NCBI RefSeq assembly: GCF_934754915.1
Contig: NZ_CAKVKB010000087.1
Location: 1-13,804 of the forward strand
DNA from: an uncultured Clostridium sp.
GTDB lineage: Bacteria > Bacillota > Clostridia > Clostridiales > Clostridiaceae
DNA length: 13,804 nucleotides
Reading direction: 5' to 3'
Shown here: in pieces, positions 6,554 through 13,760 of the stretch
How positions within the stretch are numbered: position 1 is the first letter of the stretch
Layout: every line of letters begins with the position of its first letter
Position numbers and translations under genes: made by a program
Notes under the pieces: generated by a model
Told to the model about the DNA's origin: nothing
The model's input: the letters and a program-made list of their open reading frames with translations, nothing else
Databases searched by the model: none

Positions 6554-7933
6554 ATGGTATTCACAGATTTAATATTCTTATTTTGTTTCTTACCCATTAG
6601 TGTTCTACTCACAAAACTCATAAGAAACACTAAGCTACAAAACATTCTATTAGTACTATTAAGCCTACTCTTCTATGCATGGTCCAACCCAATCTATGTT
6701 GTACTACTCATTCTATCCATTCTATGGAACTACTTCACAGCATTCGAACTCGAAGCACAAGACGATGAAAAAACTAAAAAAATACTACTCATAGTATCCG
6801 TAGTCGTTAACCTATTCATTCTTGGATTCTATAAATACACAGGATTTTTAATGGACATACTCCACATACAATCCAATCTTAAAATAGCCTTACCCGTAGG
6901 ACTATCCTTCTTTACATTCAGTGAACTCTCATACATATTCGACGTTTATAACAATAAAAGTAAACCACAAAAAAACATTATACTCTTCACATTATATGTA
7001 AGCTTCTTTGGAAAAATCAGTATGGGACCCATTGTTTCCTACCACGAAATGGAAGACCAACTAACAAATAGAACCCTCTCAAAAGTACAATACGCATCTG
7101 GCATGGTTCTATTCAGTAAAGGTTTAATAAAAAAAGTATTGTTAGCCGATCAATTATCGTATGTCTACTCCATACTTCAAAATAACACTTCCACTCTAGG
7201 CGTATGGCTATTAGCCATTTCATACATGCTGCAAATCTATTTTGACTTCTCCGGCTATTCAGACATGGCCATCGGACTCTCAAGATTCTTTGGCTTTGAC
7301 TTCAAACCAAACTTCGACCACCCATACACAGCCACATCTGTACAAGACTTCTGGAGAAAATGGCACATCTCTCTATCCCAATGGTTTAGAGACTACCTAT
7401 ACATTCCATTAGGTGGAAATCGCGTAGACAAAAACACATACATAAGAAACATCTTTATCGTATGGTTTTGCACAGGGTTATGGCACGGAGCCAACTGGAC
7501 ATTCATTCTATGGGGACTCTATTATGGATGTCTTTTACTCCTAGAAAAATTCTTCTTAAGAGAAAAACTCGAAAAACTTCCAAAACCAATATCCCACATC
7601 TATACATTACTCGTAGTATTAATTGGATGGGTATTCTTTATGAGTCCAAATATCACGACTGCATTTACAACACTTGGAAAAATGATAGGTATAGGCGCAA
7701 CAACCTTCGCAAATAACCAAGCCAAGTTTATGTTGAAAACCTATTTTATACTATTCGTACTCGCCATTCTACTCAGTACAAAAGTCTATGACAGAATTCA
7801 AATCTTTGTATACAACCAATACAAAATGAAAGCCGTATACACAACATGGACAATCTACATAATTTTATTAATCGTATGCATCGCATTTATTGTAGGAGGA
7901 ACCTACCATTCCTTCCTATACTTCGCATTCTAG
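6554..7933 (+). CDS. MBOAT-family membrane O-acyltransferase (AlgI/DltB type)
   Basis: A 459-residue polytopic membrane protein starting with MVFTDLIFLFCFLPIS, the typical AlgI-like opening. The MBOAT core shows YFDFSGYSDMAIG (229-241), FWRKWHISLSQWFRDYLYIPLG (266-287) and the catalytic region TGLWHGANWTF with His311 (307-317). By family it moves an acyl group, usually acetyl from a cytoplasmic donor, across the membrane to an extracytoplasmic partner that puts it on a glycan. Here the partner would be the DHHW protein 15 bases downstream. Ribosome binding site: GAGGGGGAA before ATG. Length is normal for the family and all key residues are present. The acceptor is not known; the neighbouring polysaccharide operon is a reasonable guess. 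Confidence 0.93.
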   Translation: MVFTDLIFLFCFLPISVLLTKLIRNTKLQNILLVLLSLLFYAWSNPIYVVLLILSILWNYFTAFELEAQDDEKTKKILLIVSVVVNLFILGFYKYTGFLMDILHIQSNLKIALPVGLSFFTFSELSYIFDVYNNKSKPQKNIILFTLYVSFFGKISMGPIVSYHEMEDQLTNRTLSKVQYASGMVLFSKGLIKKVLLADQLSYVYSILQNNTSTLGVWLLAISYMLQIYFDFSGYSDMAIGLSRFFGFDFKPNFDHPYTATSVQDFWRKWHISLSQWFRDYLYIPLGGNRVDKNTYIRNIFIVWFCTGLWHGANWTFILWGLYYGCLLLLEKFFLREKLEKLPKPISHIYTLLVVLIGWVFFMSPNITTAFTTLGKMIGIGATTFANNQAKFMLKTYFILFVLAILLSTKVYDRIQIFVYNQYKMKAVYTTWTIYIILLIVCIAFIVGGTYHSFLYFAF

Positions 7934-7948
7934 AAAAGGAGGTCTAAC

Positions 7949-9091
7949 ATGAAACACAAATATTCAAGCATTATGGCAAGCAGCCTAGCCAAAGTTGTTA
8001 GTGTTGCAACCTTAATAATAATGACTACAAATATTATTATTCCTGATCATAAACAATCCGAAACTGAAAATAGACCCCTACAAACCTTTCCATCATGGAA
8101 TATTGAACACGTATTATCCGGACAATACACAAAAGACTTAAACACATGGTTCTCTGATCAATTCATATGTAGAGATCAAAACATACACATTAAATACTTG
8201 ATTCAAAAAACATTTGGCATCAAAGAAATACAAGACGTATTCTTGACTAAACAAGGCCTTATAGAAAAAACAGCCAAGCCAAACAAGGAACAACTCGAAA
8301 GAAATCTAAACGCCATAAACACATTTAAACAAAACAATCCAGAACTCAACGTAGGATTTGTGACAGTGCCAAATGCGATAAGTATAAAAAAAGAGTACCT
8401 GCCAAAATATGCTGTTACCCTAAACCAAGATAAACAAATAGACAATATCTATAGTCAATTAGATGATTCCATTGTAAAAATAGACTTACGAAATACACTA
8501 AGAAAACACAAAGACGAATACTTATATTATAAAACGGACCACCATTGGACAAGCCTTGCCTCATACTATGCCTATCAAGACATAGCCAAAGCATTTAACC
8601 TTGAAACAACCAAACAATCCGATTATACAATATATCCAGTTACGACAAACTTCGAAGGAACGCTTGCCAATAAAACAGGAAGCGTAAACATCAAAGACGA
8701 AATTGATATCTACGTACCAAAAGATAAATGCGATTACGTCATCACAGACGAATCCACAAACAAAAAATCAAGAACCATATATCACTCAGACGCACTCGAA
8801 ACAAAAGACCAATACACAGTCTTTATGGGAGGCAACAAAGCCTTATTCCACATCAATGTAGACAACAACTCAAAAAGACACCTACTATTGATCAAAGATT
8901 CCTATGCGAATAGTCTAATACCATTCTTGATTCCACAATTTAATTCAATAACAGTAATAGACGCCAGATATTACTTTGAAGACTACACAAGACTCATTAA
9001 AGACGATTTAATCACTGACGTATTGTTTATGAATAACGCAAATACATTTGTACAAGACACTTCCCTAGCCGACATGTTAGAGGCAAACTAA
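7949..9091 (+). CDS. DHHW-family protein (AlgX/AlgJ-like SGNH acyltransferase partner)
   Basis: A 380-residue protein with one N-terminal membrane anchor (about 14-31) and an extracytoplasmic domain. Family marks: ENRPLQTFP (40-48); the name-giving TDHHW (196-200), whose Asp and His would belong to the catalytic triad; and KDSYANS (316-322) with candidate nucleophile Ser318. In alginate and related systems such proteins accept the acyl group from the MBOAT and place it on the polysaccharide. AAAAGGAGG sits seven bases before ATG and a strong terminator follows immediately, so it closes the three-gene operon. Substrate is inferred from context only. Confidence 0.9.
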   Translation: MKHKYSSIMASSLAKVVSVATLIIMTTNIIIPDHKQSETENRPLQTFPSWNIEHVLSGQYTKDLNTWFSDQFICRDQNIHIKYLIQKTFGIKEIQDVFLTKQGLIEKTAKPNKEQLERNLNAINTFKQNNPELNVGFVTVPNAISIKKEYLPKYAVTLNQDKQIDNIYSQLDDSIVKIDLRNTLRKHKDEYLYYKTDHHWTSLASYYAYQDIAKAFNLETTKQSDYTIYPVTTNFEGTLANKTGSVNIKDEIDIYVPKDKCDYVITDESTNKKSRTIYHSDALETKDQYTVFMGGNKALFHINVDNNSKRHLLLIKDSYANSLIPFLIPQFNSITVIDARYYFEDYTRLIKDDLITDVLFMNNANTFVQDTSLADMLEAN

Positions 9092-9112
9092 AAGAGCTTA
9101 AACGCTCTTTTT
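9091..9112 (+). terminator. Rho-independent terminator, possibly bidirectional
   Basis: Stem AAAGAGC/GCTCTTT (9091-9097 and 9104-9110), six-base loop, then T run to 9112, overlapping the stop codon of the DHHW gene. On the minus strand the same stem is followed by four T, so it may also stop the converging surface-protein transcript. Confidence 0.85.
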
Positions 9113-9130
9113 ATATTTCCATATAAAAAG
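9107..9130. repeat. Perfect inverted repeat overlapping the terminator
   Basis: CTTTTTATAT (9107-9116) and ATATAAAAAG (9121-9130) are exact inverse copies around TTCC. The left arm reuses the terminator's T tract and part of its stem, so the two hairpins are mutually exclusive. In the converging minus-strand transcript it lies about 30 bases after the stop codon and may help terminate or protect that mRNA. Confidence 0.6.
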
Positions 9131-9161
9131 AAGGCAAGAATCCACTTACCCTCTAATCAAA

Positions 9162-11381
9162 CTATTTATTTCTTCTACGCAACACTTCTACTGCACCTAA
9201 GCCAACAATAGAAATACCCAATAATCCAGTAAACAATGTACTAGAAGTCTTTGTACTTGTATTTACCTTCTTATTCTTCTTAACATCTTTCTTAACTGTA
9301 TTGTTTTTCTTTGTATCTGTTGTAGTTGGCTTAGCAACTGGTTTTACTTCTGGTTTAGTTTCTGTACTAGTTCCAGGTTTTACTTCAGGCTTAACTTCCG
9401 GTTTTGTTTCCGGCTTTGTCTCAGGCTTTACCTCCGGTTTTGTCTCAGGTTTCACTTCTGGTTTTACTTCAGGCTTAACTTCCGGTTTCGTCTCCGGAGT
9501 TGTTTCCTTAACATCCTCATAAACTAACATATAAGAAGAGAACTTATCTGTTTCAAATGTTCCATCCTCATTTACAGGAAGTTTTTCAACCTTACCATCA
9601 TGAGCACGTAATACATAGAACTTACGACCATCTTTCTTTAAAGTTTCAGGAATAGCTACTTGGAATGTCAACTTACCAGCAGTCTCAGAAATATTGCCCT
9701 CTTTCTTATCATCAATCACAAGTTCAATTTCAATATCAAATGCATTTACCACTTCAGTATCTTCATCATCCGAATAAGCTAATAATAACTTTTTATCAGA
9801 AGCCTTGATTTCATCTTTTACAACTGGCTTAAATTCAATTTTCTTACCTTCTTTAACAGCTTCATCATAAGCCACTTGTTGTTGTTCATTTAAACTATTA
9901 GCTAGTTTTTCAGTTGTATCCACACCAGTAATAGTAGCTGCCTCATTAGAGCTAGAAGGTTTTGTTACTGTAAATAGTTCTTCTAAGAATAAAGACATTT
10001 TATATCCTGATTGCACAGAAACAGAATCCTGGTAAATAACGCCTCCAGCTTGAGGTGACAATCCAGAATTTTTATATCCCTTTGGAACTACAGCTTCCAG
10101 TTCTTCATCATCAATTGCACCATTTTTGTTTTTATCAATATCCTGTGCAAATACATTTACAGTTTTGAACTTAACATTCGTACCATCAGAACTCTTATAC
10201 AATCTATAAGTGATAGCTGTTTTTTGTTCTCCCTTTTCAAGCTTAACTTTCACAATCGGAAAACCATCAGCATCTTTTCCATCTACATAAAACTTATCAC
10301 CAATTGTCTTATAGCCTTTTGGAATTGCCAAATTATCAGATAAAGTAAAACAATTGTCTTTTCGAATTAAAGTATCAAGACGAGTTTCAATAACATTATG
10401 TCCATTTTCATCTTCATAAATAAAGTGATATGTTGTCCAATTATCAGGATCTGCAATCTCTTCATTATTCTGAATCTTGTAAGCCACCATACAATAAGTA
10501 CTATCATCAAGTTGATAAATATCATTTAATGCATAACTCTCGTTTACAATATAACCCTTAGGCAAACAAGTCTTAATAATATAATCTTCAATTCCAGTTC
10601 TATCTTCACTATCATATTCAATCGTATTATACTCTACACTCGCACTTTCAAATTCATCAACCAAAGATCTTTCAGCCTTTAATACTTTAACTGTAAATTT
10701 CTTTTTCGAAGTAGCCTCAGAATTCTTTAACAAATACGCTCTATACGTATTTGAACCCGATAATACAATTCCACGGCTTAAATCTTTTCCTTTAGTATAA
10801 TCAATATGATATCCATCCGGAATACATTTTAATTTGATATATTGATACACAGTACCATATATTCTAAAATCATCTTCCGTAAGATGAACATTCTGTGTAG
10901 TCTCAACACCATTCACATTCAAAATAATTTTGTAGTCATCACTCACTTCTTTTGGCGTTTCCAAATTTAAAACATAATAAGTAGCATTCGGATATTGCGA
11001 ATTTTCTTTAGTTTCTAAAGACACAATGATACGACCATATGCAAAATTCTCTTCAATATAATTCCTTACCTCTAATTCAGACCAATTCTTAGACAACTGT
11101 ATTGAAGTTGGAGTAATCTCTTGCTTACCATCTAAATAAACATCAACAACATATTCCACCGTTTCATTGTTTGATTCAACAGGCTTCTCAGTATTCTCTG
11201 TCGGTTGATCTGCAACATTTTCATTAGGCTGATCTACAACATCTGTTGATTGTTTGGCAACCTCAGTTGTTTCTGGTTCTGTTGTTGAAACTTCATCATC
11301 TGCCAACACTGGCGAAGCCATACCAGCCACAGTTACTACACTCAACCCCAATGACAGTAACTGTTTAGTTAATCTATTCAT
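9162..11381 (-). CDS. Repeat-containing surface protein with EF-hand-like loop, KPEV/KPET stalk and C-terminal anchor
   Basis: A 739-residue secreted protein. Signal peptide 1-27 (cleavage ASPVLA/DD); acidic Thr/Glu linker to about 73; five related beta-rich units (about 74-146, 147-225, 226-311, 312-395, 396-473), several ending strands in a (I/L/V)P(K/D)GY motif; an EF-hand-like loop DKNKNGAIDDEE (416-427) in unit five; a domain at about 482-623 resembling a pre-anchor module of Firmicutes surface proteins (KFYVLRAHDGKVEKLP, TDKFSSYMLVYED); a Pro/Lys/Glu stalk (627-685); a Lys-rich stretch; and a membrane segment ending RRRNK. There is no LPxTG, so wall linkage is uncertain. ATG at 11381 has GGAGG eight bases upstream; an in-frame TTG at 11387 is too close to it. 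Function unknown; adhesion or matrix binding is plausible. Confidence 0.88.
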   Translation of the reverse strand: MNRLTKQLLSLGLSVVTVAGMASPVLADDEVSTTEPETTEVAKQSTDVVDQPNENVADQPTENTEKPVESNNETVEYVVDVYLDGKQEITPTSIQLSKNWSELEVRNYIEENFAYGRIIVSLETKENSQYPNATYYVLNLETPKEVSDDYKIILNVNGVETTQNVHLTEDDFRIYGTVYQYIKLKCIPDGYHIDYTKGKDLSRGIVLSGSNTYRAYLLKNSEATSKKKFTVKVLKAERSLVDEFESASVEYNTIEYDSEDRTGIEDYIIKTCLPKGYIVNESYALNDIYQLDDSTYCMVAYKIQNNEEIADPDNWTTYHFIYEDENGHNVIETRLDTLIRKDNCFTLSDNLAIPKGYKTIGDKFYVDGKDADGFPIVKVKLEKGEQKTAITYRLYKSSDGTNVKFKTVNVFAQDIDKNKNGAIDDEELEAVVPKGYKNSGLSPQAGGVIYQDSVSVQSGYKMSLFLEELFTVTKPSSSNEAATITGVDTTEKLANSLNEQQQVAYDEAVKEGKKIEFKPVVKDEIKASDKKLLLAYSDDEDTEVVNAFDIEIELVIDDKKEGNISETAGKLTFQVAIPETLKKDGRKFYVLRAHDGKVEKLPVNEDGTFETDKFSSYMLVYEDVKETTPETKPEVKPEVKPEVKPETKPEVKPETKPETKPEVKPEVKPGTSTETKPEVKPVAKPTTTDTKKNNTVKKDVKKNKKVNTSTKTSSTLFTGLLGISIVGLGAVEVLRRRNK
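9327..9503 (-). repeat. 12-bp-period tandem repeat encoding the KPEV/KPET stalk
   Basis: About a dozen four-codon units (K-P-E-V or K-P-E-T) lie in tandem, interrupted once by GTSTET. Copies differ at third positions (for example ggtttt/ggcttt, acttc/acctc), so the array is old enough to have diverged in DNA while keeping the protein pattern. It forms a stiff proline-rich spacer between the folded domains and the membrane. Confidence 0.9.
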
Positions 11382-11403
11382 TTTCAAACCCTCCTATATA
11401 CAC

Positions 11404-11432
11404 ATTTTAAAACTACAAAACCAATCCATCAA
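11404..11432 (-). promoter_or_regulatory. Promoter of the repeat surface-protein gene
   Basis: Minus strand: -35 TTGATG (11432-11427), 17-base spacer, -10 TAAAAT (11409-11404). The predicted start gives a very short leader that begins close to the GGAGGG ribosome binding site. Confidence 0.55.
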
Positions 11433-11438
11433 CCACAA

Positions 11439-11452
11439 ATAAAGCGTTTTCA
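11439..11452 (-). promoter_or_regulatory. cre-like site (candidate CcpA binding site)
   Basis: The minus strand reads TGAAAACGCTTTAT, matching the CcpA cre consensus TGWAARCGYTWNCW at all but one position. It lies six bases upstream of the -35 box, a position more often linked with activation than with simple blocking. It suggests carbon-source control of the surface protein if the organism has CcpA. Confidence 0.5.
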
Positions 11453-11524
11453 CAAACAAACTAACCATAAATCATCATATGCACACAAACCCACTTAACG
11501 AATGATACATAAATTTACCTATAT

Positions 11525-11556
11525 AAAAAGAGTACCGCTTTTTAGAAACGATACTC
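11525..11556 (-). terminator. Rho-independent terminator of the CAP-domain gene
   Basis: Minus-strand stem GAGTATCG/CGGTACTC (one T-G wobble; arms 11556-11549 and 11537-11530), 11-base loop, then five T. It lies about 10 bases after the stop codon and separates the two surface-protein genes. Confidence 0.8.
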
Positions 11557-11566
11557 AACAAATTAT

Positions 11567-13684
11567 CTAACTATTCATTTTTTTCTTTTTTAATAAAGAA
11601 ATAGCTATACCCATACTAGCAGCGAGTGCAACCAAGCTTAATTCGAAGTCTGTATTAACACCCGTATTTACAGTAGTTGTATTTTTCTTAGTGTCTACTA
11701 CTTTTGTTGTATTCTTTTCAGACTCAGCCTTTTTATTAGCCTCCTCTTTTTTCTTCTCAACATCTAAATACTTGTTCAAGTTATCTTTTGCTGTAGTTAA
11801 ACCTTTTTCATATAAAACCAAATCAGCTTCATAACCTAACATTTCAGAATACAATTGTCTTCTTTGTTCAACAACATCCGCATTTTCTTCATAAACACCT
11901 CTATAGTTAACCAACAAATCTTTTGCACTCTGAACTAATCCATGTAAGTTCAAGAACAATGCATCATCTAATTCGGATACGTATACTTCTGTTTCAGGAT
12001 TATTCTTGATTTCAGCATAGTTCTTAGAAACATTATCCAATTCTTTTAAAGTTTGTTTCAACGTTAACATACGAGATTTTAAATTCGAAATTAAAGTAGA
12101 ATTATTTTTAATATCTTCATTTGTTAAATCAAAAGCCTTGTTTACCTCATCCAATTCATCCAAAGCCTTATTCATAGAATCATACAATCTATTTAATTCT
12201 TGATCCCTATTAACAAATTGATCATACAATCTCTTCTTTGCATCCATTGTTGCTTTTTTACCATCAACATCTTGTTGCTTAGTCAATACATTGTTCTTAG
12301 CAACATCCAATTCATCAGACACAGACTTTTGATTAGAAGTCGCAGTATCAACAGTATCTTTAGCCTTAGACTCCAACGCTTTCTTTGCTGGAATATCAGC
12401 ATTTAATTGATCAACCTTTAATTTTAGAGCATCAGCTGCTTTTTTAGTTTCTTGCTTTTTACGCTGTACACGACTTAATTTATCACCTTTAGAAGTTACA
12501 TCATTTTGTGCCTTTGTATTCTCATCAAACTTTTTAGCTACATCTTTACCAGCAGTTTCCAAAGAAGACTTAGCTGAAGCAAGATTTACTTTTGCATTTG
12601 CAAGTTCTCCATTTTTAGCATCTAAATCATTACGTAACGATGTAATTTGACCATCAATAGTCGAAGTATAACCAGGAGCCTTCATATCAGAAATTTCCTT
12701 TTTTAATTTATCATAAACATTCTGAGCTTCTTTTAATTTAGATTCAGCCTCTTTCTTATTATTTTCTAAAGTACCCTTTTCAGCCACTTTATTTGATTTT
12801 TGTGTATTTAAACCACTCAATTTTGTTTCTTCAGCTACCTTTTCAGAAGCAATTTCACTTAACTCAGCTTTTGCTCTATTATAATTTGCCTGTGCATTCA
12901 TTAGTGAATCATAATAAGCATTAAATTCTTTTTCAAACTCTTCAACTGTTCTAATAATATGCGTATGGTTATGATAAGACGTATTCGTATCACACATAAA
13001 ATCCTGAGCAAAGAAATTACCCGTTCCCATTGTTCCATGCTGATTAATCGCAAATCCAGTTGATACAAAACGATTTTCAATTACATTAAAGTAATGTCCA
13101 ACTTGAATGTGGTTTTGGTTAAGCATCAACACTTGTTTTTCAGTGAGGCCCTCACTTGTTGTATAATAATGAAATCCACAAGCATCAATTGCTTCTTTTA
13201 ATAATGTAGGATCATTTTGAATTTGTTTAGCATATTTATTTGTGTCATATTCAGATAATCCTGTTCCATATTTTTGACAAATATAGTCATACACTACTTT
13301 TTCTTCGGTATACCAACCCTTAAATGGACTTCCCATAAATCCACCATAACCATTGGCAATATTTTCACCATTACAATATAGTTTAGAATAATGACCTTCA
13401 TCCGTTTTTGCGGACCAATTTGCCTTTAACTGAGTTAATGCCATAGTGTAGTAATCTACCTTTAAAGGAGCCACTCCATCTTTTTCACGAATCGCATTAC
13501 ACTCTTTTAAATACTCAATAGCAGCCTTCATATTTTCTAAGCTTGTTGCATCATTTTCATCACCCAATTTAGTATACTTAATTAATTCGCTATCTAATTT
13601 TCCATCTGACTCAAGGATGTATCCGTTTAAAACAGCTTGAGCCCCAGACTTGTCGGTTGGATCCAATGATTCAAAGAATCCCAA
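11567..13684 (-). CDS. CAP-domain, coiled-coil surface protein; 5' end apparently missing
   Basis: From a TTG at 13684 it reads 705 residues. Residues about 48-213 are a CAP (SCP/PR-1-like) domain: MALTQLKANWS (81-91), CNGENIANGYG (104-114), GWYTEEKVVYDY (123-134) and VGHYFNVIENRFVSTGFAI (195-213). Residues about 247-655 are a long, Lys/Glu/Ala-rich coiled coil. Then come a Lys/Thr linker, VNTGVNTDF (672-680), a hydrophobic anchor (about 681-698) and KKKKMNS. The anchor implies export, but no signal peptide is encoded. The frame stays open for 22 more codons upstream (to 13750) with no ATG, GTG or usable TTG, then meets TAG at 13753-13751. The TTG has only a weak AAAGG nearby. It is therefore probably a 5'-truncated gene or silent cassette; start and expression are uncertain. 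Function by family: extracellular, ligand unknown. Confidence 0.75.
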   Translation of the reverse strand: MGFFESLDPTDKSGAQAVLNGYILESDGKLDSELIKYTKLGDENDATSLENMKAAIEYLKECNAIREKDGVAPLKVDYYTMALTQLKANWSAKTDEGHYSKLYCNGENIANGYGGFMGSPFKGWYTEEKVVYDYICQKYGTGLSEYDTNKYAKQIQNDPTLLKEAIDACGFHYYTTSEGLTEKQVLMLNQNHIQVGHYFNVIENRFVSTGFAINQHGTMGTGNFFAQDFMCDTNTSYHNHTHIIRTVEEFEKEFNAYYDSLMNAQANYNRAKAELSEIASEKVAEETKLSGLNTQKSNKVAEKGTLENNKKEAESKLKEAQNVYDKLKKEISDMKAPGYTSTIDGQITSLRNDLDAKNGELANAKVNLASAKSSLETAGKDVAKKFDENTKAQNDVTSKGDKLSRVQRKKQETKKAADALKLKVDQLNADIPAKKALESKAKDTVDTATSNQKSVSDELDVAKNNVLTKQQDVDGKKATMDAKKRLYDQFVNRDQELNRLYDSMNKALDELDEVNKAFDLTNEDIKNNSTLISNLKSRMLTLKQTLKELDNVSKNYAEIKNNPETEVYVSELDDALFLNLHGLVQSAKDLLVNYRGVYEENADVVEQRRQLYSEMLGYEADLVLYEKGLTTAKDNLNKYLDVEKKKEEANKKAESEKNTTKVVDTKKNTTTVNTGVNTDFELSLVALAASMGIAISLLKKKKMNS

Positions 13685-13732
13685 ACTACCTTTTGCGATA
13701 GTAGTTGCAGCATTTTGTGCGATAGTTTCTAG

Positions 13733-13760
13733 ATAATATGAAGTGACCTCCTATTGTCAA
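13733..13760 (-). promoter_or_regulatory. Near-consensus promoter pointing into the truncated CAP gene
   Basis: Minus strand: TTGACA (13760-13755, perfect -35), 16-base spacer, TATTAT (13738-13733, one mismatch to -10). The spacer contains AGGAGGT, which resembles a ribosome binding site but has no start codon after it in any useful frame and would not be transcribed from this promoter. The remaining 44 bases to the window end (13761-13804) are AT-rich with stops in all minus frames; I recognise nothing else there. Confidence 0.5.

Noticed and set aside
6463..6645. Minus-strand frame across the DUF4358/MBOAT junction, and another at 8203-8445
   Set aside because: Antisense to genes with complete family motifs; no ribosome binding site or promoter.
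7462..7716. Out-of-frame reading frame inside the MBOAT gene, and a similar one at 8728-8913 inside the DHHW gene
   Set aside because: Both lie wholly within well-supported genes, are rich in basic residues typical of frame-shifted AT-rich DNA, and lack start signals.
9327..9503. CRISPR-like array
   Set aside because: The period is 12 bp with no spacers and it is in frame inside a coding sequence.
9301..9522. Plus-strand frame encoding Ser/Gly/Phe-Thr repeats
   Set aside because: It is the antisense image of the KPEV/KPET repeat; the repetitive look comes from the minus-strand gene.
12200..12406. Plus-strand frame rich in Ile/Leu inside the coiled-coil region, and another at 11254-11442
   Set aside because: Antisense of Lys/Asn/Asp-rich or Thr-rich coding sequence, which produces hydrophobic shadow frames.
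11720..12945. Possible SMC/chromosome-segregation ATPase because of the long coiled coil
   Set aside because: No Walker A or B or hinge; the CAP head and C-terminal membrane anchor show a surface protein.
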